Under the pieces are notes generated by a model. The model was not told the origin of the DNA and did not search any database. It saw only the letters and a list, made by a program, of their open reading frames with translations. A stretch of DNA of 64,000 bases, taken from contig OZ023273.1 in NCBI GenBank assembly GCA_964007475.1, positions 145,611,308 to 145,675,307 on the forward strand, given 5' to 3'. Made by a program: the position numbers and the translations under genes. This DNA comes from Hybos culiciformis. Its lineage: Eukaryota > Arthropoda > Insecta > Diptera > Hybotidae. Positions 10,482-23,300 of this stretch are shown here, one piece after another (within the stretch, counting starts at the first letter, position 1; the number at the start of each line of letters is the position of its first letter).

Positions 10482-13332
10482 ATTAAAAAAAATGTTTTTG
10501 CACGGGACGGTTTCCGCTCTAGGCTCTATCTAACTTAATATTAAGGAAAGAACTTAAATGTAATTTTTTTAAATTTTTTATTGCATCATAACATTAGTTA
10601 CTTAAAATCATATATTTCACTATCAAATCAATTTCCATGAAAAATGAAAGCAATTAAAAATAAAACAGAAAGTTTATTTATTGTAACCAAATGTTCTTAA
10701 AATATATTAAAATATATATATTGTTTTCCCTCTTAAAAAATTCAATAACGCGTGCTCAACCATTCCGCGTAAATTTAATCTGCCGCGGTTTAAGGTTACA
10801 AATAAGAATTTTTTTTATTCTTTAATAATATCTTACTAAAATCCACCTTCATCATTATTTTAATATTTTTTTTTCATATAGGAAATTGAATAAAAAAAAA
10901 AAATTTCTTCAAGAAATTAATAGCTTCGTTTCTTGGTATTTGAGCATCAAAAATAAATAAAAAAACAAGAATATATTAAAAATTGAAATAATTAGCCACA
11001 ACTGAATTTTTTCTGACGTGTGCTTACAACTGCAGTAGTTTTTTCTTCTAAGATGATCCCCTTTTTTTTTAATAAAAAAGAAACCGTTTTTTAATCATCT
11101 TTCTAGAAAGGAAATGAATCCTTTTAACAAATGTAACATTTGAATGGGGTTCTAAACTTGATAGGTTTACTTTTTTAAATGTCTTATGTTAATTATGAAC
11201 TGGGCACATGATTTGATGAAGTAAGATTCCAAAGGTGAAAAATAAGTACATACCTCGAAGTCGAACCTATAATTAAATATTATTTTTTGAGCTTAGTTCG
11301 TAGAATACCACACTGCACCATAATTTAATTTTTGCATTATTTTGAGGAATTTTAAGAGAGAAAAAATTCCTTTTATATAATTTCTACAGAATAAAAAATT
11401 GTAGTTTTAAGCGCCAATTAATGTCAAAATTTAAAAATTATACATTTGAAGTTTACAATATAGTATGTTACTTTTTTTTTCAATTAGGTTCCATGTTTAG
11501 TAGTGACAAAAAATAATTTTAAATTCGGAAATTTTGCATGCATAGAAAGGATGGATATACAGTACCCTATTACTGACAATATTATATAAAAAATATGCAT
11601 TCGGTCTTTGGATAAAATCTTTTATTAAAATAAAAAGGTTCACTGATAGATCCTAGAAATTTCTCAAATTAGATTGCACAATTAAAGCAAAAACAGGTAA
11701 AAATAAAAGTTATATTTGTTATAAAAATGACTTGATTGTTTGCACCTGTTCTTTTTATTAATTTTGGCACTAATGTTAAGTTAAACGAATGTGGGTCGAT
11801 TTTTTTAAAATTTAAACTACTTAAAAGAAAGTGTATACATATATATTTTTTTAATAACAGACCACAGATTGTAATTAATTTCGAATGATCAAATTGCTAT
11901 GGAAATACTGTGTATTCAAACCTTTTATTATGTGGTTTATAATCAGCTACCTAATTTTATTTAAAGCCAAACTAAAATATCTTATAAATGGTTTTTCATA
12001 TATTCAAACATAAGGATTTAACATTTTGTAAATAAACTATCGTTAAATTGTCCTTAGTTATCAATACATTTACCAAACTTCGAAGAGTTTAATTTAGCAA
12101 ATGAATAGTAGCAAAATTTTCTACACCAAAATTATAGTTTTTATGGTTTTCTGTAGTGAAAAATAAATTACAAAAAATTATTTTTTTATATCAAATATTG
12201 CTATAATCATATGAACAGATGAAATACGAGTTATTTTTCCATGCCATAACGAATAGCTAATCTTCTTAAAGTTATCGACCATATAATGTGGCAGCTATGG
12301 GATTTTTTAATCTATAAGTATTAATCAAAAATGCGTTTTTTCTTCAATCTTTTTCAATTCTGAAATCACTATCAAAAATAAATTTTTTAGCTTCGTTTTT
12401 TTATTAATTAATTTTCTTTTATTAAAAATTCTTAATTTAAATTTTTTTTTTTTTTTTTTTTATAATAATTTCATATAATTTTAATAATTTGTTTAATTTT
12501 GTTTGCATCCGACATATAAAAAAAATTACACTTGAAGAGCTATGAAAATTATTGTATAAATAATGTCCTTTCCATTATATTTATCCTTGCCTAATAGGAA
12601 GAAGAAAAAAATATTAATTTTTTTTAATAATAAATTAAAAAAATATTTCAAACAATAAACTCATCAAAGTGTGAAATTTCAAGATAAAAATTTTTTCGTA
12701 TTGTTTATAGAAGAAATTAATAATATTTTTTTTTTATATTTAAAAATTAAAATATACGAGGATACATACATACTTTTTTAACAATTGTTTTTGATTTTTA
12801 ATTTTTTTTTTTTTTTTTTACCAATTTTCTTTTTCCTTGGAACAAAAGATACATTCTTTCTTCCGTTTTTTATTAAAAGAAAACACAAGAAAAAAAAAAA
12901 AATAAAAGAAAAAGCTAAAATGAAAATAAAGGAAAAGAAAAAAAAAAATAATTTTTGACAAAAATTTATCTTTTAAAATAATAATAATAAAAAAAAAAAA
13001 TTAACAAAAAAAAAAAAAAATTAGGACATTTAAAAGAAAGAGATAAGTCTCCCACAAGGAACAAAACATTAAAAAAAAAAAGAAAATTTTGTAAAAGTTT
13101 TTTTTTTAGTTTTTCTTATAACAATGAAACAGAAGCTTATATTTGAAGAAAATTCAACTAAAATTAGTAATTTTTCTTTCAAAAACTTATTGGTACAAAA
13201 ATATCACACTTCAACATTAGATACGGGCGCATACGGCATACTTCATAACTTAAAGTAGTCATATAAAAACTAACACATTAAATGTCCTTCTAGACCACAA
13301 TATTGAAGAGAATATATTGATATTTTCCTGTG
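10482..13332. other. AT-rich non-coding stretch
   Basis: The first ~80 bases hold a GC-richer block (gcacgggacggtttccgctc, about 10500-10519) that could be the 3' untranslated region of the candidate exon just upstream. After that no gene is visible. From about 12420 to 13100 the sequence is almost pure A/T with runs of 10 to 19 identical bases. Confidence 0.5.
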
Positions 13333-13440
13333 GTGATGACTTATATTATTTATTTATTTATATTTATTTATTTAATTATTTAGTCCTTTACAGGTTTTAT
13401 ACAATCAATTAGAATTGATTATTTTAACAATATTATTACT
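13333..13440 (-). mobile_element. Possible non-LTR retrotransposon 3' tail, (TAAA)n
   Basis: On the minus strand the sequence runs ...aaaacctgtaaaggactaa into a taaataaa-type tail at about 13342-13378. Unique sequence followed by a TAAA-type simple tail is a common LINE 3' end in insects. There is no coding sequence and no clear target-site duplication. Confidence 0.35.
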
Positions 13441-13489
13441 ATAATAACTATCAAAATTAAAAAAATTAATCCATATACAGTAAAGAAAT

Positions 13490-13686
13490 AGTAGATTATT
13501 GTATATGTAAACTAAATTTGTTATTAATTAAGAGTTCTGTATACTCAAAAATACATTGACACGAGTCAATACTTATATCACGAGACCGAAGGCGAGTGAT
13601 ATAAATTCAAGTGTCAATGTATTTTTGTGTAAATACAGAACGAGTTGTATAACAAATTTTGTTTACATATCCAATATACTGTTTTA
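13490..13686. repeat. Long palindrome of a modular repeat family (copy A)
   Basis: The two halves are near reverse complements over roughly 95 bp each. The left half contains tgtatatgtaaactaaattt and tacattgacacgagtc; the right half returns gtcaatgta and tttgtttacata. The centre (13574-13603) is itself a hairpin, tatatcacgagaccgaagg followed by cgagtgatata. A homologous palindrome with the same centre occurs at 39320-39519, so this is a dispersed family and not a one-off duplication. Copy A has lost one base in the ggtcgag part of the central hairpin relative to the other copy. The right edge runs directly into the body at 13681-14022. Confidence 0.85.
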
Positions 13687-14022
13687 ATGCGTAGGGGAGA
13701 GGTAGTTGCAAAGAGAGAATATTTTTTCTTCTCATTTTTTCTCATTTTTTTTTTTGTATTTGGCTGTATTGAAATATTGTGAGATATATTATGTTTGTTT
13801 AGGTATTACATAATATTCAATACGAAACATCTAAATGATTTCATTATTTACGCTGATGCATCTAAATTTTTTCATTATATTCGCTGATGCATCTAAATGA
13901 TTTTATTATTTACGCAGATGCATCTAAATGATTGCATGTGTATTGATGTACATAATACTCCATTTAGTGATCTAAATTCTATAGCACTAAATACAACATA
14001 ACGATCCCCAACGCATTAAAAA
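13681..14022. mobile_element. Body of the modular palindromic element (copy A)
   Basis: The body starts gttttaatgcgtagggg and ends ccccaacgcattaaaaa, so its ends are short inverted repeats sharing ttttaatgcgt. Inside are a poly(T) tract, the segment tctgtattgaaatattgtga-like near 13760, a 31-bp minisatellite, and a conserved 3' block (gcatgtgtattgatg, then ccattta and ctaaatt). The same order of blocks recurs at 40176-40689 with a different minisatellite. No coding capacity is seen. It may be a non-autonomous DNA transposon; the superfamily is not clear. Confidence 0.65.
13828..13935. repeat. 31-bp minisatellite in copy A body
   Basis: Three copies (13828-13858, 13859-13889, 13890-13920) of a unit beginning catctaaatgatttcatt and ending cgctgatg are followed by a partial fourth. 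The related element near 40520 carries a different short repeat at the same relative place. Confidence 0.88.
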
Positions 14023-17000
14023 TAACTAATTATAAACAATTTTTCTTTAAATTAGATTTGAATATCAATCTCTAGATAAATTGCGAATCAAGCAGACTGA
14101 CATGTAAATTAGAGTTTCTATAATGACTTTAAGTATAAAAATCTTCTACTTAATAAAATAATATTTGCTATCGGAAAATTCTGTATAATAATAAACTTTT
14201 ATTAGATTCCTTTTTGTGATGAAAGTCCAAGAATTTTTTTTTCTTTTAGTATTATTTTCTTTTCTTTGTATATATCTATTTAGCCAATTTTTCTTCTTTT
14301 TTTTTTTTTTTTGATATATTTTTTGGAAAACAATACTCGGAAAAAAAAAATTTCTCGCGGTAAAATTTGAAGGCAAAAAAATCATAATAATAAGAAATTT
14401 TCTTTTCATTTTTTATTATTAAAATTTTATATACATATAAAATACAAAAAAAAAAAAAAAAGAAGAAAAATTGGCTAAGAAAATTTTCTTGTCCTCATTT
14501 TTCATCGTCGCTATGTTTTTATATTTAAATTATTTTCTTTTTATTATTTGTTTGGGTGGTTTGGTTATGTCCTTTTTTCATTAAGGATACACATTAAAAT
14601 ATTTTTGAAACCAATTATAGAAACAAACAGAAGAGTATGTATAACTAATATAATGATTTATGAATTTATTAAGAAGTAAAATATTTTGTTTTTTGGTTGG
14701 GAAAGCTTGTCTGCGAAAATTCCCGCATTTTGACAATAAAAATTTCTTTCACCTAATTAAAATTTGGAAATAGCACCGAGAAAAAATTTATTAGCGATGA
14801 GTGCTGAAAGAGTTGCTCTTAAAAGTGGATAAGTAGCAAAATTGATTATTGTTTTTCGAGTTCCATTTTGTATGATAATTAGAAGAAATGACTAACATTT
14901 ATTACAATTCGGTTGAACGCCAAACGAACCTCAACAGATCCAGTAATTCTTTAAAACATATATTGAACTTGTATGAAAAAGTAAATTCATGGACTGAAGT
15001 TTTTAATTCGACTGGTGACTAAAATACATTTTATCTCAAAGATAATATTAATGTCAAGAATGTTGTATTTATGAAAAGTTTGACGGAAAGTATAATTTTT
15101 TAATGTGAATTTTTTCAAATAAAATATAAATTTTTTTTTGAGCTATTATCCTTTTTGTATCACTCTTTTTTAAAGTGAAGATAAAAAGTACAAAATATTT
15201 TGCGTCATCATCACAGGACAATAATAAATTCAAAGTCGCCTATAAAATATAAAGTTTTTTTTTTTGGCAGGATATTTTAATGTAAACAATGATTTTAAGA
15301 ATTTTCCTATATATTTAACTTACGAAATAGTGGAAAAGGGATTTTTTTTTCATAAAAGACAATATAGATTTATTTGAGTGAAAAAAAAAAACATTATTTT
15401 AATAATCAACCTGAAAATTTAATCTTTTATCACATTTCCTAGTTACACATAAGGCCAACGGAGTGTAAACATTATTTTTTCTGGGTCAATATCTTACTTG
15501 GTTTTTTTCAATAGCCATTTGTAGAAGTGAAAAGTTAACAAAGAAATTCAGTACCAGGTTCAAATTAAGCTTAAAATTTTGATTATTGACAACTGCTTAT
15601 ATCGTGAATCACAAAAAAAAATTGAATTTTCCAATCTCATAACATAATTAAATACAAAAATATTGGTAAAAACAGAAATTAAAAGGAAAAAACCTGACTC
15701 ATTTCCTTCCTGTTCTTAATCCTGTATATATATTTACAAAAATTTTTATCGCTTAAAAAAGGGATATCAATTATCCTTATACAAAACTATTTCACTGTGT
15801 GTTGATAAAATGTCTTGTGTGATAATGAATTTTTTTTGTTTTTTTCTTTATTTCATGGTCAAGAAATTTTTGTTTTTAACTAATAAATTTATTAATGAAT
15901 TTATCATAAAGACAAATAAAACCAATTTAGCTCAATAAAATATAAACAAAAATTAATGGGGAAGTTCAAGGGAGTAACCAAGTGTAACCTTTTCGAATGT
16001 TTATTTGATGTTTTTTATAATCATAAGAAATGAAATAGAAAGTAAATTTTAATCACCAACTAAACTGTATTAATTTGATATGAACAGAGTAAACTTTAAA
16101 TATGATAACTTTCCGCTGTTAAAACATGTAACTACGAAACTTTTTGTATGTAAAATGCGTATAATCTAGTTTATAAGTTTATGTTAAATTGAAATTTATA
16201 TTTAATCTCGAAAATTATGGAAACATAAGAATTTTTCATACATTTTTTGTTTATTCCTTTTAGTATCGCACACTTTTTGAAGGAGGTCTGAGAAATCATC
16301 ATTTCAAACAAGAAAATTATTTATATTTTTTTGTACAATAAAAATATTTTCTAAATTTTCTTACCAAACAAAAATTTAAAAAGAAAACTTATGAAAGGTT
16401 AATGTAGTTTTATTTGTATTAACAAAAAAGATGGTTTCGATAATTATGCAAAGTTAGTCACTGAACTTGTTAACATTTATAATAAAACTAACCTTTTTAC
16501 TTTTTACGTTTTTTGATAAGCAGTTGTTTTATTTTGGATTTTCTTTTAGATAATTACATGTATGTATGTATATGTATAAATTATATTATGTATTAGAAAT
16601 AGAAGTATCTAAATTTATTCATTAAAAATACTAGAAAATATAACTTGAATCGGCTTTCTTTGTGACAAGTAATGAAATATTTTTAATAGGCATATTATTT
16701 TAAAGAAGTACAAAGTTCTTATAATAAACTGTTGATATGTTTAGATTCTACAAATTAATTTGAAAATGTTTAAGGTAAGTTAGAAAATGTCTATTTGTTA
16801 TTTTCTTTAATATAATTATTTTAATTTTTCAGTTCAGGAAATTTAAATATAATTGAACAACTTATTACATATGATGTACATGATTATCGCACATATTTTG
16901 ACAATATCACAATAAACTACTATAGTTAAAAAACATAAATTTAATTATTTAACTTTTGGCTAACTATGTTATCAATTTCAGTATACACAGTTCAATTTTG

Positions 17001-19240
17001 GAACTCACTAAAGAGTGATTTCGTTTCTAGTTCGAAAACTCAATTTTCTTCGATTTGAAATAGAAATGAATATCGCTAAATATCATTGATTTTCTGTATA
17101 AGTTTCTGACTTTTGAGTAGTATTATAATAGACTTAACAATTAATTCGGAAATGGGTGTTAGATGATTATATTTATAACAATCCAAAAGCATAAGTGAAC
17201 TTAGTACACTTTAATTTGATTGTCTAATATAAAAATTAAAAGGTTTTTTTTTCCTTTTTTTATATTCGTTAATAAAAACGAATCAATTCCATCTGTTTGT
17301 GCTATTTTGCACCAAAACAACCCTTAAATTTGATAGTTTAATCATCATACGAATAAAGTTTATGGAATCATTTTTTGGTTGTTGAAAAATGTTAGGTAAT
17401 TCGATTTTATTTCGTATTCTTTGATAATTTTCATATTTTGGGTAAAAAAAAAACAACTAAATAAGATAAGTTAAAATAGTGCTAGAGCTTATTGCAAAAC
17501 TGTTTAAAACAATAGCGAACTTTCTTTCGATTTTATTTCATTTTATTTTTTACACTATTATGTTATGAGTATAATAAAGTTGTTATATGCTTTAACTTTA
17601 ATTAATTTCGGGATGGTGTATATGTATGTATACCTACTAAAACCACTCAGAATGTCTTTAAAAAAAACGAAACCAATTATTATGGTTTCAAAAACTTATG
17701 CGGCCAAACATGACAAATACGAAAACAAATAAGTTTTTAATTAAAGCTAACGCATTTGCGAAACTGGATTGCTGGAACGTGTTTATATCATTTCGATCTC
17801 AAAACTGAAAATATAATTATAATGTATATTAATTAAAAGTTTAGACTTGAATCAATTTTTAGCTATGTAGAAGTTTTGACCCCTTCGTAGTATTAAAATA
17901 CGATTGATATATTTTGTATTTATAAAAATGGAAATCGATTAGAAATAACAGTAAAATAGAGAATTGTCAAGACTAAATCTATAAAATAAATGATTTCCTT
18001 TTTCTTATTTTTATACAAAATAATTTTTATTTTATTATTATTACTAAAATCCTTAAAGTATCCTTGTTTTTATACCCTTTGTTGCTAATAATAAAAACAA
18101 AAGAGGTATTATGTTTTACCAAATGTGGTTATAAAAAAGGCACAAAAATAAGATCAGCTTTTGAATGGTAGTTGATTAATTAACTATTTTATTCTTCTAT
18201 AAATGGACTGAAACTTATTTAGGCCCGATTCTGCATTTATGTTCAAGAAATTCCTATAAACCCAAATTTAACACATAAGTTTTTCGATTATCCGTCCTAT
18301 CTCAAAATAATTGTCTATACTGAAATTTGATTGGTTGCCAAGTTACAACCCTTTTTTTTACCACAACAAAAAAAAAAGTGATAAACCCTTTATATGTTTG
18401 CTTGTGAAATGGAATTTTGTATATATTTTATATATACGTGGTCGTATATTTATATAGTTTGATAACCCTTTTTTTTTAGATACAATAGTATAGGGAAAAA
18501 TATTATGTTTGAATTTTAGGATCACATCAATTCTCAATACGAATTTTAACAGCTGAAAATAATATTGAATATCATATTTCATATCCGACTTTAAAACTTA
18601 CACCAAGATTTGCTGTAGGCTCGATTCCTATTTTGATATGTTGTTAAGACTATAAAACGGTAAGATTGTAAATTTATACAAATAACATAACACAACTGAA
18701 CAAGTATAATTTTAATATTGCCTAAAATTGACATAAAAATAATAGTGTTTATGAGTTAAGTACATTAAAATAAAAAAAAAACCAAACTTTTGTAATGTGT
18801 CCATATAAACAATATTACATTGTTAATAGGACATGGTTTTTATTATTTGATATTATTATATGCACGAAATTTTTTATTTAAATAATGAACTCTAAACTAA
18901 AATAATAAAAGGGGTTAATTGTAGAAGGCACACCTTTCAATTTAGTCAGTTCAAGTTGGAATAGTTTTATTAAAAAAAAAATTTTTTTGTTTTAAAACGA
19001 ATAAAGTTGTGGGTCAGTTATCTATCTAGCATTTTATCCAAATTATTTAATTAAATAGAATACACGAAAAGTGAAATTAGTTATATAAAAGGTTAAAAAT
19101 TTTGGATACCATGCGGCGATCTTAATGATTCTTTATGAAGTAGAGTCACACTGTTTGTTTTACGGAAAGTGTCATTATAGATGATGATTTTAAAAAAATT
19201 TGAAATTTTTTTTTTGTTTGCTCTGTAAACATTTATTAGA
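14023..19240. other. AT-rich non-coding stretch
   Basis: No convincing gene. Small coding-like frames occur near 17699-17809 on the plus strand (starting MRPNMTNTKTNKF) and near 19090-19185, but they lack splice support and could be chance. Poly(A/T) tracts are dense near 14290-14460. Confidence 0.45.
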
Positions 19241-19336
19241 GACTTTAAAAGCCGGTCGAATCTTTGTTTGTCCCATGGGTATCGTCATTAGAATGTCCCG
19301 TGGGACATAGAAAGATTCGACCGTCGAATTCAAAGT
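19241..19336. repeat. Hairpin-forming inverted repeat, ~39-bp arms
   Basis: Left arm gactttaaaagccggtcgaa continues through tctttgtttgtcccatggg. The right arm returns tcccgtgggacatagaaaga and ttcgaccgtcgaattcaaag. The inner 27 bp pair well with few mismatches around a loop of about 15 nt. Size and structure resemble a small-RNA precursor or a tiny MITE. The arms are noticeably less AT-rich than the flanks. No target-site duplication is evident. Confidence 0.75.
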
Positions 19337-20202
19337 GGTAAATAATAAATCAAGCTGTGTTTTTGAGGATAAGTATAATTAAGTATAATTAAGTAACCCA
19401 AATTTATAGTATTAGAATATCGAATGATATAGTTGGCACAAAACATAGTCATTTTAATCAAAAGATATATGCTTTTGTACATGCATGTATTTTATGTTTG
19501 TAATCTTTTTTCATATCCGGTTAATATTCTAAAAATTTTAAATTTATTCTTCAAATTGGAAACCTTTTAAATCCGGTTAACGAAAAGAAAAAAGTACATC
19601 TTTCATGAAAAATTGAAAATGTTGTGCGTGAAAATTTTAATTATCAAAAACAAAAAAAAAAGAATAGACTGAAGACGGAATGTTTGTATTGTAGATAATT
19701 GTAAATAAAAGCAAAAAAAAATTTACATTTGATGGTCATAAAAATGGACATTCGACAAATTAGTGTAACTATTTGTCCTTTACGGTTATCATTCGTTTTG
19801 AATAAAGTGCGTGCATAAATTTTGAAACATTATTAAAATTATTTTGTTTACTTTTGTTATTATTATTATTATTATAAAGATAAAAAGAAATTGCAAAATT
19901 TTATTTAACTTTATGGTAAAACTAATTTTTACAGGTTTTTATGATTTTTTCTTTTAATAATTTCATAATTTTATAATCAACTTTGTGAAAGAAATTAATT
20001 TGTCCATTATGTATATAAAAGTACTTCAGTCGTACCAAAGTCTTTTAATTACTCGACTTCAACCCAGCAATTATAGTATTCAATAGTTCATTTGGGTCAG
20101 TGGTGATATTCAGGCGATACGGTGGGATACGGCCATACCAGTTCTAAACATTTGCAAAATGTCCTTTGATAATAAGTCTTTGTAATAGGATAAACAGTGT
20201 TT
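19337..20202. other. AT-rich non-coding stretch
   Basis: No gene is seen. An ATT microsatellite lies at about 19857-19876. From about 20090 onward the sequence becomes less AT-rich (gcgatacggtgggatacggc) but no reading frame stays open. Confidence 0.45.
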
Positions 20203-20348
20203 GGCGACCCAATAAAGTTTTCGTATATTAGGTATACCAAAAGTGGATTGCTCTATTTTGGAGGACGGGCCAAGACGTTTTTGCGAAGAAAGCCACTTAT
20301 TTCAGTCATATGGCCTCTCAAAGTTTTCTAATGTTAGGTAGGTATACC
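20203..20348. repeat. Pair of diverged direct repeats ending ttaggtatacc-like
   Basis: A segment at 20203-20238 (ggcgacccaataaagttttc ... ttaggtatacc) is echoed at 20311-20348 (ggcctctcaaagttttcta ... taggtaggtatacc), about 110 bp apart. The intervening DNA is GC-richer than average. This is probably part of an old repeat element of unknown type. Confidence 0.4.
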
Positions 20349-23300
20349 ATATATTTTTTTTCGCAATGTGATGGAGTCTTTAAAAGTTTTTTTAGGCTCG
20401 CTAGGCTTATAATTTCAATTTTTAGAGCGTTCCCATTTTTTTTGCCGTAACCCGGTTGTTAAAAATTTCGAATTGTTGGAGTATCAGAACTGTTAATACC
20501 TATATATAGATCAATATTTTGGTATAAAAGATACCGCATGTGTAGGAAAAACTTGTAAGATTTCAAAGTTTCTTATTTTTTATATTCTTCTTTTCTATCT
20601 GAAATGCAATTGTTTTATTTTAAAATTTAAGGAAATTTTATTTTATTATTTTATGCTTGTAGTGCTCATTTTTGTCCTTAATTTATTACAGGTATATTTG
20701 AATATAAATATAAAAATTTAACCAACCGAATATTTATTTATTTTTGTGGGATTTAAAAGTAATTTAAATTTGAAAATTAATAATGGAAAGCTCAATAAAA
20801 ACAAAATTTAGGACAATAATATAAATTTACATAAGTTTAACCTTTTTTGTCCATTCAAAATATACCATTTTTGGGCAATAAAATGTTTCTAATAGACCTA
20901 AAAGGATTTAAAAAAAAATAATAATAATAATAATAAAATAAAATAAAAAACTGAAAGCATTTATATTTAATATGTATCAAGACCATTTACTCAGGAATTG
21001 CACGTTCAACATCAAATTTCAAACAAAATTGAGACGTCAATTATGTGAAAAATGATAGAAAATTCAATACATACCAACTTCGCTGACTAGACACTTCGCA
21101 TCATACTACTGTCAAAGTATGTACCAGCCTTAGATATCTATAAATTCTCTCAATATTAACATTTAAATTTAAAGAGTAAAGTTGGATAGAGACTAGACAC
21201 TAGAGGAATATGAAATGTATGGTCAGAAATTGCATTCTCTGTTAATAAGCTTTATTTTGTTTATTTTTGTAAAATATTAAATCTAAAATCAATAAAGATG
21301 TGTTCCGATCTCATATTCTTAAAGTAAAGAGGTCGTCAAAGGTTAGTAACATGTTCAGAAGAAATGTTAACTATAATAATATATCTCACTAATATAAGAT
21401 ATTATTATGATATTAAACAAAAAAATTGGAAAACGTTTAATATTCGGTAATTTATTTTGTACTGAATTATACAAAGGATTAAGTGAAATCAAAAAATGAA
21501 ATACCGAAATCACAAAATTAGTTGTAGGTAGTTATTTTTTGGTACGTGGAATACGAAATCCTTAATAACCAGTAGTATACTTATAGATATTATAATTTTT
21601 TAACCAAATTTTTATACCAAATCAACAAAAATTATTTTAATGACAATATCTTGTTAGGTGCCATAATCTCTATTAACAGATTACTTATTTACCAAATATT
21701 TTTTCGGACCAATTACACAGAACATTACAATTCCCATAAAAGTAATGAATCTCATTTCAGAAAACATCAAATGGAAATCTTTTAACCAATTGTATATGTA
21801 TATAATATATACACACCACACAGTGTTTAATCCCATTAATTATTTTCAAAGAAACTTTAGATATTTTCTAAAATAATACTTTTTTATTTTATAAAAGAAA
21901 AAGTTTTTCCAAACATTATTATGATGCTTTTAGTTTTTTTTTTTGGTACAACGAAGATATTGAAAGTCGATTAATTATATTATGTTGAAAATGTTGAATG
22001 TTTAGATAAAATTTTCAGTGAGCATATATTACAAATGTTCAGATCTTTTTAACTTCCAAATGATTATTTTTTCCTATTGGAATTCGTTAGATTCCTTCAA
22101 GCTCTAGTTCTAGATACAGGCGTAAGGAAGTTTTTGTAGATATCTTAAAAAAAACATTTGTCCAAATAGCTTAGAGCTATAGGGTTGCGATGTACATTTT
22201 TAACAAAAATATTAATCTTACTGAGTCTGCTTTACCAGTTTGCCTTGGTTTGTTACCTTTGATTATGTACATAAGCAAGTTTTATAGCTGCTGCAAACTA
22301 TGGGAAAGTATGAAAACGCTTTATAATGGCAAATTAGAGCTCATGAGCAGCTATGGCTAACTATCACAAATTAGATAGTCTATAAAGTCACAAACTTTAA
22401 TTAAACACAACTTGAATTTGTGACAAATTATCATTATTAAAAAACTAGGATAGTAGAAATTTTATCCTTTTAAATATCTTTGAAGTAAACAAACAAAAAT
22501 TATTTAAGTATAATTTCTTTTACATAGCAATTCTTCATTTTCTAGACAAACAAATCTCATGAGTATTAAAAGCATCAGAATTGAGAATAATATGAAAAAA
22601 AGATGAGAATAATAAGAAATAATTATTATATTTTTCTTGACCGAGTTCGTTAACAAAAAAAAAATAATGGCACAATAATTTTAAATTGCCAATATTTTTT
22701 TTTTTGTAAAACTATTTTCATTTGATATTGTAAAAAAATGTCTTTTGTAATATCCGATAATGCCAAAATTGTGTAAGTCCCGTCATCTAGCTCCTGTGGA
22801 CATAGGTCTGCATAATTTTAATAATAATGATATTAAACAATTTTGCCATCAGCCAAATAAATTAAGTTAGGTAATCTCATCCTTTACTTCAGACTCCAAA
22901 GAAAGATGGACAGGAATTTTTCAGGCTTGAAAATTTAACTTTCAAACAATTTTTTTAAACTCCATCATTCTTAAATTAAGAAATTTTATGAAATAATGAA
23001 TAAAAAAATTTAATGTTATTAGTAATTCAAAATAGCCAAGCGAGAAGGATATTAGAAAGTTTTTTTTTTCTTGAAATAAACAATAAAAAAAAATATGTAT
23101 TTGAGATGAGATCATGTTATGATGGACAGAAGGATAAAAGGATAGTTAGAATCTATAAAGAGGAAATATATTATGAATGATATTGTTTGACATCGAATAT
23201 ATATACAGAAAGCAAGCTCATGATGGATTACTTTTGATTTCAAATACATATACAATACATTATATATATATATACATATACAATACATTATATATATATA

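Noticed and set aside
18600..18640. ggctcgattcc as a tRNA T-arm-like sequence
   Set aside because: No matching acceptor stem, D-arm or anticodon arm could be folded around it.
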